In this document: piece by piece, positions 1 through 6,463 of the stretch
How the letters are laid out: each line of letters begins with the position of its first letter
How positions within the stretch are numbered: the stretch's first letter is position 1
Assembly: GCA_002314685.1 (NCBI GenBank)
Contig: DCHB01000060.1
Location: forward strand, 1 to 17,038
Reading direction: 5' to 3'
Source: Clostridiales bacterium UBA1763
GTDB taxonomy: Bacteria > Bacillota > Clostridia > Oscillospirales > Oscillospiraceae
DNA length: 17,038 bases
Notes under the pieces: generated by a model
What the model was told of the DNA's origin: nothing
The model's database searches: none
What the model saw: the letters and a program-made list of their open reading frames with translations, nothing else
Program-made: the position numbers and the translations under genes

Positions 1-229
1 CAGCGAAAGGAACCTTGTTACGGCCGTAGCCGGTACCTACGAGGTAGGAAAGCTCCTTGGAACTCTTAAGGCCTGCCTTCTGTGCAACTTCGTCCATTGC
101 TGCGATTGCAGACAGCTCGGAGTTGATCTTGGAACGAATGGTGGTATCTGCTGCTATTGCGCCGGTCTCATCAAGAATAACTGCCTTGGTGTAGGTGGAG
201 CCTACATCGCAGCCGCCAAAATATTTCAT
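1..229 (-). CDS. 2-hydroxyacyl-CoA dehydratase activator ATPase (BadF/BcrA/HgdC family), N-terminal part only
   Basis: Only the first 76 codons lie in the window; the gene runs off the left edge. The protein begins MKYFGGCDVGSTYTKAVI, where DVGSTYTK is the phosphate-binding loop of the ASKHA (actin/Hsp70-like) ATPase fold. Around residues 64-72 it has VGTGYGRNK, the conserved Gly-Tyr-Gly-Arg segment of the BadF/BadG/BcrA/BcrD and HgdC family. Known members are homodimers with a bridging [4Fe-4S] cluster that use ATP to push a low-potential electron into the dehydratase or reductase; the cluster cysteines would lie outside the window. The ATG at 229 has a GGAGG at 237-241. It is last in this operon, behind both catalytic subunits, so it is probably their dedicated activator. 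The family call is firm; the substrate is unknown. Confidence 0.88.
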   Translation of the reverse strand, partial: MKYFGGCDVGSTYTKAVILDETGAIAADTTIRSKINSELSAIAAMDEVAQKAGLKSSKELSYLVGTGYGRNKVPFA

Positions 230-264
230 TAGTTAGCCTCCAAAAAAACTATACTGTTTAGATT

Positions 265-292
265 GCCAACCCTCTGAAAACAGAGGGCTGGC
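265..292 (-). other. Intergenic hairpin between membrane peptide gene and activator gene
   Basis: The arms GCCA-a-CCCTCTG (265-276) and CAGAGGG-c-TGGC (281-292) pair with a single mismatch around an AAAA loop. On the minus strand, which is the transcribed one, no uridine tract directly follows the stem (a T-run comes only about 16 nt later), so it is not a typical intrinsic terminator in the direction of the operon. It could be a 3'-stabilising or processing hairpin that lowers the amount of activator relative to the catalytic subunits. That role is inference. Confidence 0.5.
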
Positions 293-308
293 ATAATTTT
301 TTGAAAAA

Positions 309-518
309 TTAAACTTCGTCGTACTTGTAGTCGGGGTACTTGTTCATGTCGTAAGGCATCTGAGTCATATCCTTACGTTCCATGTTATCGTAGTGCTTCT
401 TTACGAACGGCTCGAAAACGTAGAACAGGAACTTGCCGTCAAGGTCAAAGAAGAATACTGCGAACAGAACTGCATAAGCGCCAACGCCCATGCCGAGCAG
501 CTTTGCTATTTTTTTCAT
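309..518 (-). CDS. Small single-pass membrane protein in the dehydratase operon (69 aa)
   Basis: I do not recognise this family. The 69-residue product starts MKKIAKLLG, has one clear hydrophobic segment at about residues 7-24 (Ala/Val/Leu/Phe-rich), a second short aromatic stretch at about 29-36, and a charged, Tyr/Met/Asp-rich tail ending KYPDYKYDEV. It is probably anchored in the membrane with the tail exposed. The ATG at 518 has AGGAGGAG upstream (about 528-535), next to the stop of the large dehydratase subunit, so translation is well supported although the gene is short. It sits between the catalytic subunits and the activator in one transcription unit. This suggests a role with the complex, such as membrane tethering or contact with an electron donor, but no motif proves it. 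Confidence 0.72.
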   Translation of the reverse strand: MKKIAKLLGMGVGAYAVLFAVFFFDLDGKFLFYVFEPFVKKHYDNMERKDMTQMPYDMNKYPDYKYDEV

Positions 519-534
519 ATTCTTACTCCTCCTA

Positions 535-2133
535 TTACCAGGTCATGTCGTCGTCCAGCTCGAGCAGTGAAGGATCGAGAGGCTCTTCGTGCATAACGGT
601 GGTCATGTAGTCGTTGACGATTCTGCGAATCTCAGCACGGGAAACAGTACGGCTGTCGGGGAGTGCGTGCGGCATCCAGATTGCGGGGATGTTTCTGTCA
701 CGGAACTCGTCCTCGAACAGACCGTGAACACCCTGCATGCCCTTGCACTGAAGCTGGTCATACATCATGACGAAGTCGCAGTTGAAGCGCTCCATGTAAT
801 CCCACAGCTCGAAGATGTGGTGCATACCGCCGACTGCCATACGGCGCATGGGAGCCCACATATGATAGGTTGCGCAGTCTTCGAGGCAGTTCTCGTAAGA
901 ATCGGTACGGATGGTCATATCAAACATGAGGGAGTCCATGTTCATGATAACATTGAGGCCCCAGCAGTTGTATGCCCAAGTGCACCAGTTGGAGTAGTAC
1001 AGAGGTGCGCAGGACCATGCAATAACTCTGTGACGGGTGTTGGGGAAGGTATTGATGTTCTTGGAAACACACTTCTCCATGATGGGACGAACCTTTGCGT
1101 CGGTCTCATGCCAGATGGGCAGATCGCCGAACTGGCTGGAGTAGATGCGGTACAGTGCCTGTGCAACACCGTTGATGGGGTAGTTGTTGGTCTTTGCAGC
1201 AACTTCCCACTTCTCCCACTCGAACTTCTGAATCTCGTTCTGACGCTCGATGCACTCGCACATCAGGTCGAAGTTCATGGGAACGCCGGTCTGCTCTTCG
1301 ATGAACTTCCAGCACTTCTCGATGTCCTTTGCAACGAATGCGTTTGCAAGGTCATTGTCGAACTGCATGGGCATCTGCAGAGCGTAGAGGGGCTTGTCGA
1401 TGAACCAGTCCTGCAGAATTGCGGTAGCAATGGAACCGTCGCATGCCTCGTTGCAGGTGATTACCAGAGGAGAGTAATCGGGCAGATCGTCGAGGACGAA
1501 GAGGCCGGACTCAGCCTGGCACATCGGGCAGGGGTCACCGGGAAGACCGATGGACTGAACTGCGTCGATGTAGTTGTGAACAGTGTGGCTGTTAACATGG
1601 CAGGTTACGAAGTAAGGAATCATCTCCATGGAGACTGCCTTGAACTTGTCGCTCCAGCCGTAGAACAGACCGCCCCAAGTGGTTTCCTTCATTGCGAAGG
1701 TGTGGTAGTAGTCGTCGTTCTTCTTGCCGCCGCGGATCTTGGTGTCGGCGTTGAACATGGTCTGAATCTGGTAAACAGATGCGCTGACCATTGCGCGATA
1801 ATGCCATGCGGATGCTCTCAGAGTTTCGCCGCGCATACCTTCGAGACCACGGTCGAACCAGTGCAGAACGGGAACGTAGGTCTGGCCGATCCAGCGGTAT
1901 CTCCAGAGACCCTGAACAAAGCTCAGCAGACCGCCGAACTTCATAACGTCCATTACGAGGTTAATGTAGTTGTAAAGCCAAATGTTGTTGAAGTAGTAGA
2001 AGGTATCCTTTACGCCGCGCCATTCTCTGTGCTTGTAAAGACCGGTCTTGGGCTCGTAGTTGTTACCGAGACGACGGCCGCCTTCTTCTGCAGTATGGGG
2101 CTTGCCATACCAGAAATCTTTAATCATACTCAT
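535..2133 (-). CDS. 2-hydroxyacyl-CoA dehydratase / benzoyl-CoA reductase-like large subunit (532 aa)
   Basis: This is a divergent member of the 2-hydroxyacyl-CoA dehydratase D-component superfamily (HgdA/FldB/BcrB-type). The C-terminal half carries the family-like pattern QLQCKG (461-466), then IPAIWMPHA (482-490) and DSRTVSRAEIRRI (493-505). Cysteine-rich spots are PCPMC (201-205), TCNEAC (226-231) and C375; some should bind a [4Fe-4S] cluster. The N-terminal 130 residues are rich in Trp and Tyr. At 532 residues it is longer than the roughly 400-480 usual for the family. I start it at the ATG at 2133, one base after the upstream stop and behind AGGAGGG; an in-frame start at 2175 would lie inside the previous gene and has no better site. 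It should pair with the 403-aa subunit. Substrate unknown. Confidence 0.8.
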   Translation of the reverse strand: MSMIKDFWYGKPHTAEEGGRRLGNNYEPKTGLYKHREWRGVKDTFYYFNNIWLYNYINLVMDVMKFGGLLSFVQGLWRYRWIGQTYVPVLHWFDRGLEGMRGETLRASAWHYRAMVSASVYQIQTMFNADTKIRGGKKNDDYYHTFAMKETTWGGLFYGWSDKFKAVSMEMIPYFVTCHVNSHTVHNYIDAVQSIGLPGDPCPMCQAESGLFVLDDLPDYSPLVITCNEACDGSIATAILQDWFIDKPLYALQMPMQFDNDLANAFVAKDIEKCWKFIEEQTGVPMNFDLMCECIERQNEIQKFEWEKWEVAAKTNNYPINGVAQALYRIYSSQFGDLPIWHETDAKVRPIMEKCVSKNINTFPNTRHRVIAWSCAPLYYSNWCTWAYNCWGLNVIMNMDSLMFDMTIRTDSYENCLEDCATYHMWAPMRRMAVGGMHHIFELWDYMERFNCDFVMMYDQLQCKGMQGVHGLFEDEFRDRNIPAIWMPHALPDSRTVSRAEIRRIVNDYMTTVMHEEPLDPSLLELDDDMTW

Positions 2134-2134
2134 A

Positions 2135-3346
2135 TTACTTGCCCTCCTGAATCTTCTTGATTTCGACAGATTCAACGAATGCCTGGAAACGGGTACGGAG
2201 CTGGCCGGAAGCGGTGTTTATGTATTCCTTCTCGATGGAGCATACGGGAATACCAAAGTCACGCTGAAGGATGAAGGAGTCGATGACTCTCTCATAGGAC
2301 CAGTACTCGCAGAACTTGTTGGAGCAAACGATAATGCCGTCTGCATTGTATTCCTTAACCAGATCAGCCAGTCTCTGCTTTCTTGCACGCATCTCATTCT
2401 GAGGCATGAAGCGGGGGCAGTTGGAGGTCTGGAGGTAATGACGTGCAATTGCCTGGAGAGGAGTCTCGTTCTCGCCGACAACGATGGGCTGACGGGACTC
2501 TACTGCGCCGTAGCAGTAACGGTCACATACGACCTCTGCGCCGCAGCTCTCGATAAGCTCGGTGAAGTAAGGATCGTCATTCTCGGAGCCTGCAAGAACG
2601 ACCTTGCAGCGGAACGGCCACTTTTCGTCGGGCTTGCGGGTCTTGAGCTCCTTAGCGGTCTCACGCAGGAGGGGGAGAATGAGGTACTTGGGGCATACGA
2701 GGGATACGAGCTGAATTACATGGAACTCATAGCCTGTGATGCGGGGATTCTCTTCCTTGCGGTAGTCGCCGATCTCATTGATGATTGCGCAAACCTCATT
2801 GTGCTGCTTGATGGCTGCAAGGATTGCCTTGTCAGATACATCAATGCCGAGGTTCTCGCTCATCTTGCCGAGAACGTGCTTCTGAAGCTGGTCATGGTAG
2901 TACTTATAGTCGTTTTCGGTGTTCTTAAAGGGAACATCGATGAATTCGCAGAAGAAAGTGTCGTTGTCGATAACTCTCATATCCTTAACGGAATCGAGCT
3001 TCTTCTGCTGGATGTGCTCCTGGAAGCGGCAGGTGACAGTGCAGGTTTCTGTTGCCATCTGTGCATCGAGGAAGTTGTAGCCGCCCTCGAGTGCGCGCTC
3101 GAAGAGGCTGCGTCCGTAGTGGCATACACGTGCGGACATGTAGTAGGTTGCGATGTCAGGAGAAGTGCAGTCGGGTGCTCTCAGACGAACGGAGAAGCAG
3201 CCGGGCAGGTCGAGAAGTACTTCGGGCATAAAGTAGCAGGTGTAACCCAGTGCCTTTTTGCCGTCTTCCTTTGCTTTTTTGACCAATTCATTGTTGGCTT
3301 CCTTAAGCAAATTCTCGAAATAAATCAGATGCTTGAGATCTCTCAC
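2135..3346 (-). CDS. 2-hydroxyacyl-CoA dehydratase small subunit, BcrC/HgdB-like (403 aa)
   Basis: This is the second catalytic subunit of the dehydratase/reductase. Recognisable features are SNCPRF (308-313), DGIIVCSNKFCEYWSYE (336-352) with the C341/C346 pair, and a C-terminal EKEY...GQLRTRFQAFVE block (372-392), all typical of the BcrC/BzdN/HgdB family. Further cysteines C60, C102 and C106 are in the N-terminal half. Known relatives hold a [4Fe-4S] cluster and receive one activated electron from the ATPase activator to dehydrate 2-hydroxyacyl-CoAs or reduce benzoyl-CoA. Length is normal. The start is GTG at 3346 with a G-rich site (GGGGGG) just upstream; the ATG at 3360 is out of frame and stops after five codons. 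It is first in the operon and is followed after one base by the large subunit. Confidence 0.88.
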   Translation of the reverse strand: MRDLKHLIYFENLLKEANNELVKKAKEDGKKALGYTCYFMPEVLLDLPGCFSVRLRAPDCTSPDIATYYMSARVCHYGRSLFERALEGGYNFLDAQMATETCTVTCRFQEHIQQKKLDSVKDMRVIDNDTFFCEFIDVPFKNTENDYKYYHDQLQKHVLGKMSENLGIDVSDKAILAAIKQHNEVCAIINEIGDYRKEENPRITGYEFHVIQLVSLVCPKYLILPLLRETAKELKTRKPDEKWPFRCKVVLAGSENDDPYFTELIESCGAEVVCDRYCYGAVESRQPIVVGENETPLQAIARHYLQTSNCPRFMPQNEMRARKQRLADLVKEYNADGIIVCSNKFCEYWSYERVIDSFILQRDFGIPVCSIEKEYINTASGQLRTRFQAFVESVEIKKIQEGK

Positions 3347-3360
3347 GGATAACCCCCCAT

Positions 3361-3575
3361 AATAAAAAAATTTTTGGTGTGTTATTTTTTATACTGCTGC
3401 TCAACACCAAGCGTTTTGCTTTTTCTTCGTAACCGAGTCGCATGGCATCCGAGACCTTGACCGAGCATACTAAGTACGCTATGCCGTCTCAGATTTGTGC
3501 GGCGCAATTTACTTCCGAAAAGCCTTCGGCTAAATATTGCCTGACAGTATAAGGGCGCAATACGCCCATTTGTAC
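3361..3575 (-). ncRNA. Candidate structured leader or small RNA upstream of the dehydratase operon
   Basis: From the predicted transcription start (about 3575) to the operon start there are about 229 nt with no convincing gene. Several hairpins can be read on the minus strand: GGGCG/CGCCC (3553-3557 with 3563-3567), CCGAA/TTCGG (3515-3519 with 3525-3529, competing with AGCC/GGCT at 3521-3531), and a two-part stem GAGAC/GTCTC (3451-3455 with 3486-3490) enclosing GCATA/TATGC (3465-3469 with 3480-3484). A GGTGT/ACACC pair (3376-3380 with 3404-3408) followed by A5-U7 could be a weak terminator. A 65-codon open frame (3382-3579) covers it, but its ATG lies at or before the transcription start and has no ribosome site, so I read the stretch as RNA. 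I do not match it to any known riboswitch, 6S, SRP, RNase P or tmRNA. Confidence 0.4.
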
Positions 3576-3581
3576 TCATTC

Positions 3582-3610
3582 ATTTTATCAAAGTGTCATA
3601 ATATTGTCAA
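3582..3610 (-). promoter_or_regulatory. Sigma-70/SigA-type promoter of the dehydratase operon
   Basis: On the minus strand TTGACA (3605-3610) and TAAAAT (3582-3587) are separated by exactly 17 bases. The predicted start of transcription is near 3575, giving the long leader described separately. Confidence 0.75.
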
Positions 3611-3685
3611 TCATCTTTTGACTATAAAAACGGTGAATTTATGCGCTTTTGCTCATATTTTGTTTTACACTTTTATGCCCTGTGT

Positions 3686-4852
3686 CTAAACTGTCCAGTT
3701 GATTAAAAATTTTGTAATATTTTCTGCTGTCTCGGCACAGCTTCCCTGTATCATTTCGCTCTTTCCGCCGCCTCTGCCGTTTATGCCTTCGTTGAGCGAC
3801 TTTGCCGCTTTTTTGAGGTCAACATGCTTACTGCCTATTATATATTTGTATCCTAATTGGTCATCGCCCGAAAAAACAGCCGCTATTCCCGTACACTTTT
3901 CCACGGCGCTGTTGACTATTTCTCTCAAGGACGGCTCATCCAAAACGCTGTCAAAAATGCAGATATTGCCCTCGGTCTGCTCTATTGTTTCAGCACGCTG
4001 ACGGGCTATTTCCCTGCTCAATTCGGCTATTCTGCCCTTCTGCTTCTCCTGCTCTGAAAGCAGTCTTTCAACTGCGGCGGCTGTATTATCCCTCTTTGCC
4101 GAGAGCATTACAGACACCGCGGCATTGTTCTCATAAATCTGCGCGAGGTGCTCGTATGCGTCAAGCCCGCAGAGCATACTTATTCTCACCCCGTCACCTC
4201 CGCGGCGGCGTCGCTCGCAGGAAAGGAATTTGATTATTCCGACCTCTGCAGTACTGTAAACATGAGGCGCACAGCAGGCGCAGACATCGGTGTCCTCTAT
4301 CTCGACAATGCGGACATTTTCCGTTAGCTCAAGCTTTGAGCGATAGTCTAACTTATTAAGCTCCTCACTGCTCGGAAAGCTCGTTGTTATCTTCAAATCT
4401 GCAAATACTCTGCGGTTTGCCTCGTTCTCAAGCTCTGCAAGCTGCTCGGGTGAAATGAAGCCGTCAAAGTCAATCGTCACCGCATCACTGCCCATGTGAA
4501 AGCCGACATTTGAGTAGCCGTACCGTTTATTCACCAAACCCGATACTATATGCTCGCCTGAGTGATTCTGCATTCTGCGGTAGCGCTGTTCCCAATCAAT
4601 TTTGCAGTCGTACTGCTCGCCGACTGTCAGAGCTTGGTTTACATAATGCAACACCTCGCCGTTTTTCTCGTGTGTGTCAAAAACGCGCACCTGCGCTATA
4701 TAGCCGCTGTCGCCAAGCTGTCCCCCGCCCTCGGGGAAAAACGCGGTGCGGTCAAGTGTCACCGCAAAGCCCTTTTCGGTCTGCTCGCAGGACAGCACCC
4801 TTGCCGTAAAGCTTTTTATATGGCTGTCGGTATAATACAGTCTTTCTGTCAT
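3686..4852 (-). CDS. alaX: Alanyl-tRNA editing protein AlaX (long form, with DHHA1 domain)
   Basis: This is a free-standing homologue of the editing half of alanyl-tRNA synthetase. It hydrolyses Ser-tRNA(Ala) or Gly-tRNA(Ala) in trans in the cytoplasm. An N-terminal beta-barrel part has FFPEGGGQ (39-45). The zinc-binding editing site is complete: HSGEH gives H97 and H101, and CCAPH gives C193 and H197. A helical linker (about 240-292) leads to a C-terminal DHHA1 domain with GRGGGKSEMIQG (359-370), matching the glycine-rich motif of AlaRS. Length (388 aa) fits the long AlaX class. The ATG at 4852 has GGAG at about 8 bases. It is transcribed alone, divergently from the XRE/S24 regulator. No aminoacylation domain is present, so it is not a truncated alaS. 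Confidence 0.93.
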   Translation of the reverse strand: MTERLYYTDSHIKSFTARVLSCEQTEKGFAVTLDRTAFFPEGGGQLGDSGYIAQVRVFDTHEKNGEVLHYVNQALTVGEQYDCKIDWEQRYRRMQNHSGEHIVSGLVNKRYGYSNVGFHMGSDAVTIDFDGFISPEQLAELENEANRRVFADLKITTSFPSSEELNKLDYRSKLELTENVRIVEIEDTDVCACCAPHVYSTAEVGIIKFLSCERRRRGGDGVRISMLCGLDAYEHLAQIYENNAAVSVMLSAKRDNTAAAVERLLSEQEKQKGRIAELSREIARQRAETIEQTEGNICIFDSVLDEPSLREIVNSAVEKCTGIAAVFSGDDQLGYKYIIGSKHVDLKKAAKSLNEGINGRGGGKSEMIQGSCAETAENITKFLINWTV

Positions 4853-4879
4853 AATCCACGCTCCAGAGTGTTTTTATAC

Positions 4880-4908
4880 ATTATATCAGTATTCCGAACA
4901 TCATTCAA
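4880..4908 (-). promoter_or_regulatory. Promoter of alaX
   Basis: On the minus strand TTGAAT (4903-4908) and TATAAT (4880-4885) are spaced by 17 bases, ending about 28 bases before the alaX start codon. Confidence 0.7.
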
Positions 4909-4940
4909 TCTGATTTTTGTATCTAATAAGGATATTTTTG

Positions 4941-4969
4941 TTGCATTTTTTATCTCGTTGATATATAAT
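4941..4969 (+). promoter_or_regulatory. Promoter of the XRE/S24 regulator gene
   Basis: TTGCAT (4941-4946) and TATAAT (4964-4969) are spaced by 17 bases, with the ribosome site GGAGGA at 4984-4989. It fires away from the alaX promoter 32 bases to the left. I see no clear palindromic operator in between. Confidence 0.65.
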
Positions 4970-4994
4970 TAAAGCATAAGAATGGAGGATTGCT

Positions 4995-5690
4995 ATGCGT
5001 AAAGGAATAGGCGAAATATTAAACTCCTGCCGCCGTGAACTCGGTTTATCGCAGGCTGAGCTTGCCGTGCGCTTATTAAACGAGGATATCGACGTTACAA
5101 ATCAGGCGATTTCCAAATGGGAAAACGGAAACACCCTGCCCAATGCAAAACAGTTTCTCGCCCTTTGCAAGGCACTCGAGATTGACGATATTAACGGCAC
5201 CTTCGACTGTGAATGCGAGGGCGGTCTGCTCGCAGGGCTCGACAGTCTCGGCAGAAGAAAGGCTTTGGAATACATAGAGCTTCTGCGTGACAGCGGCAGA
5301 TACACAGTTATTCCCGAGCCCGTAAAGCTTCGTATGCTCCCCCTCTATTCCCTCGCGGTTTCTGCGGGCACAGGTCAGTTTCTCGACAGTGAGGACTATG
5401 AGATGACGCAGGTCGGCAGTGAGGTCAGCGACAGTGCGAACTTCGGCGTGCGTGTCGCGGGTGACAGTATGGAGCCTAAATTCCACGACGGTCAGACCGT
5501 TTGGGTAAGTCAGCAGCACGACCTCATGACGGGCGAAATCGGCATTTTCGTTTACGACAGCTGTGCCTACTTAAAACAGCTTGTCGCGGTGAATGATCGC
5601 CTCGCCCTGCACTCCTTAAACCCCGCTTATGCCGATATTATCATCTCGCCCGAGCTTCCCTTGAGAGTTCTCGGTAAGGTTATAGCATAA
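4995..5690 (+). CDS. XRE-family transcriptional regulator with S24 (LexA-like) self-cleavage domain
   Basis: This 231-aa protein has an N-terminal helix-turn-helix (about 5-62; LSQAELAVRL at 18-27, ISKWENGNTLP at 39-49) and a C-terminal S24 peptidase fold. The catalytic serine is S158 in GDSMEPKF and the general-base lysine is K194 in YLKQL. The Ala-Gly pair A124-G125 is placed as the likely self-cleavage site. Members of this class (CI-like or LexA-like repressors) cleave themselves when RecA filaments form during DNA damage, releasing their targets; here that is inferred from the intact residues. The ATG at 4995 has GGAGGA at a good distance. No phage genes surround it, so it looks like a chromosomal regulator rather than a prophage repressor. 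Its targets are unknown. It is followed directly by a strong terminator. Confidence 0.88.
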   Translation: MRKGIGEILNSCRRELGLSQAELAVRLLNEDIDVTNQAISKWENGNTLPNAKQFLALCKALEIDDINGTFDCECEGGLLAGLDSLGRRKALEYIELLRDSGRYTVIPEPVKLRMLPLYSLAVSAGTGQFLDSEDYEMTQVGSEVSDSANFGVRVAGDSMEPKFHDGQTVWVSQQHDLMTGEIGIFVYDSCAYLKQLVAVNDRLALHSLNPAYADIIISPELPLRVLGKVIA

Positions 5691-5728
5691 AAATAAGCTT
5701 GTCGGATTTTCCGACAAGCTTATTTTTT
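5691..5728. terminator. Bidirectional intrinsic terminator
   Basis: A 15-bp perfect inverted repeat (5692-5706 with 5710-5724, loop TTT) is flanked by T-rich runs on both strands. It ends the S24 regulator on the plus strand and the small membrane protein gene on the minus strand; the latter's stop codon (5720-5722) lies inside the stem. Confidence 0.9.
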
Positions 5729-6016
5729 CTTCTTTTTGAGTTTTCTTATTACAAATCCGATTATACACCCTATGAGAAGTAATACCGAGTCGCCGCCGAT
5801 GAAAACTGCGCATATTGCGACAAGCATATTCCCTGCATTTGCCGCTACCGATGCAACGAAATACAGCAGGATTAAGGTTAACATAACATATATTACGGTC
5901 TTCTTATCCTTTATATTCAACGCCATATAAATTCCGATTGCGACAAAGAAAACATCAGTTGCGATTACGGGCAGGCTTGTTCCCTGTCCGAACCATTCTT
6001 GGATTATTTCAAACAT
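5720..6016 (-). CDS. Small hypothetical multi-pass membrane protein (98 aa)
   Basis: I do not recognise a family. The product is strongly hydrophobic, with likely membrane spans at about residues 16-34, 41-58 and 63-90 (the last long enough to be two), and ends in a lysine-rich tail (RKLKKKKK), which by the positive-inside rule should face the cytoplasm. The ATG at 6016 has GAGGA about eight bases upstream. It lies downstream of rplT on the same strand but is separated from it by a hairpin (6034-6062). It is therefore made either by read-through from the ribosomal operon or from an unseen promoter. Its stop codon lies inside the shared terminator, so the tail is coded at the edge of that structure. 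The coding call rests on the good ribosome site and clear membrane pattern. Confidence 0.65.
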   Translation of the reverse strand: MFEIIQEWFGQGTSLPVIATDVFFVAIGIYMALNIKDKKTVIYVMLTLILLYFVASVAANAGNMLVAICAVFIGGDSVLLLIGCIIGFVIRKLKKKKK

Positions 6017-6033
6017 ATTCTATCCTCATAAGC

Positions 6034-6062
6034 AAAAGTGCTACTAAAAAAGTAGCACTTTT
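6034..6062 (-). terminator. Terminator downstream of rplT
   Basis: A 12-bp perfect stem, AAAAGTGCTACT (6034-6045) with AGTAGCACTTTT (6051-6062), has an A5 loop. Read on the minus strand it ends in TTTT shortly after the rplT stop. The U-tract is short, so some read-through into the next gene is possible. Confidence 0.7.
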
Positions 6063-6073
6063 ATGTTTCTCAA

Positions 6074-6427
6074 TTAAAGAGCTGCCTTTGCCTTCTCGCA
6101 GAGTGCGGTGAAGGCTGCGGGATCGTGGATTGCGGTCTCGGACAGCATCTTGCGGTTCATGTCGATACCTGCGAGCTTGAGGCCGTGCATGAAGGTAGAA
6201 TAGTTCATGCCGTTTGCCTTGCAGCCTGCGCTGATACGGGTGATCCAAAGCTGACGGAAGTCTCTCTTCTTCTGCTTGCGACCAACATAAGCGTAACGGC
6301 CGGACTTCATCATCTGCTCCTGAGCCATCTTGTAGTGGCGGGACTTGTTGCCCCAGTAACCCTTTGCCAGGCCAAGGATCTTATTTCTATGTTTGCGGGT
6401 CATCATTGCGCCCTTAACTCTTGCCAT
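6074..6427 (-). CDS. rplT: 50S ribosomal protein L20
   Basis: This 117-aa basic protein begins MARVKGAMMTRKHRNKILGLAKGY and contains WITRISAGCKANGMNYSTFM, both hallmarks of L20. L20 binds 23S rRNA early in large-subunit assembly and in many bacteria also represses its own operon. Length is the usual one. The ATG at 6427 has AGGAGG upstream. It is the last gene of the infC-rpmI-rplT operon and is followed by a hairpin terminator. Nothing is unusual in the protein itself. Confidence 0.98.
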   Translation of the reverse strand: MARVKGAMMTRKHRNKILGLAKGYWGNKSRHYKMAQEQMMKSGRYAYVGRKQKKRDFRQLWITRISAGCKANGMNYSTFMHGLKLAGIDMNRKMLSETAIHDPAAFTALCEKAKAAL

Positions 6428-6463
6428 TTGTCATTTCCTCCTATTAGTACAAGTAAGCCTTAC

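Noticed and set aside
589..2160. A 523-codon open frame on the plus strand
   Set aside because: It is the antisense of the large dehydratase subunit; its Val/Leu/Cys-rich product resembles nothing, while the minus strand shows family motifs and ribosome sites.
2060..3352. A 430-codon open frame on the plus strand
   Set aside because: Antisense shadow of the two dehydratase subunits caused by their biased codons; no ribosome site or known motif.
3382..3579. A 65-codon minus-strand gene in the dehydratase leader
   Set aside because: Its ATG lies at or before the predicted transcription start, it has no ribosome site, and the region folds into hairpins.
4895..4908. A possible SOS box (CGAAC then TTCAA) in the alaX promoter
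   Set aside because: Only the left half fits the Gram-positive CGAAC-N4-GTTCG pattern; the right half differs too much.
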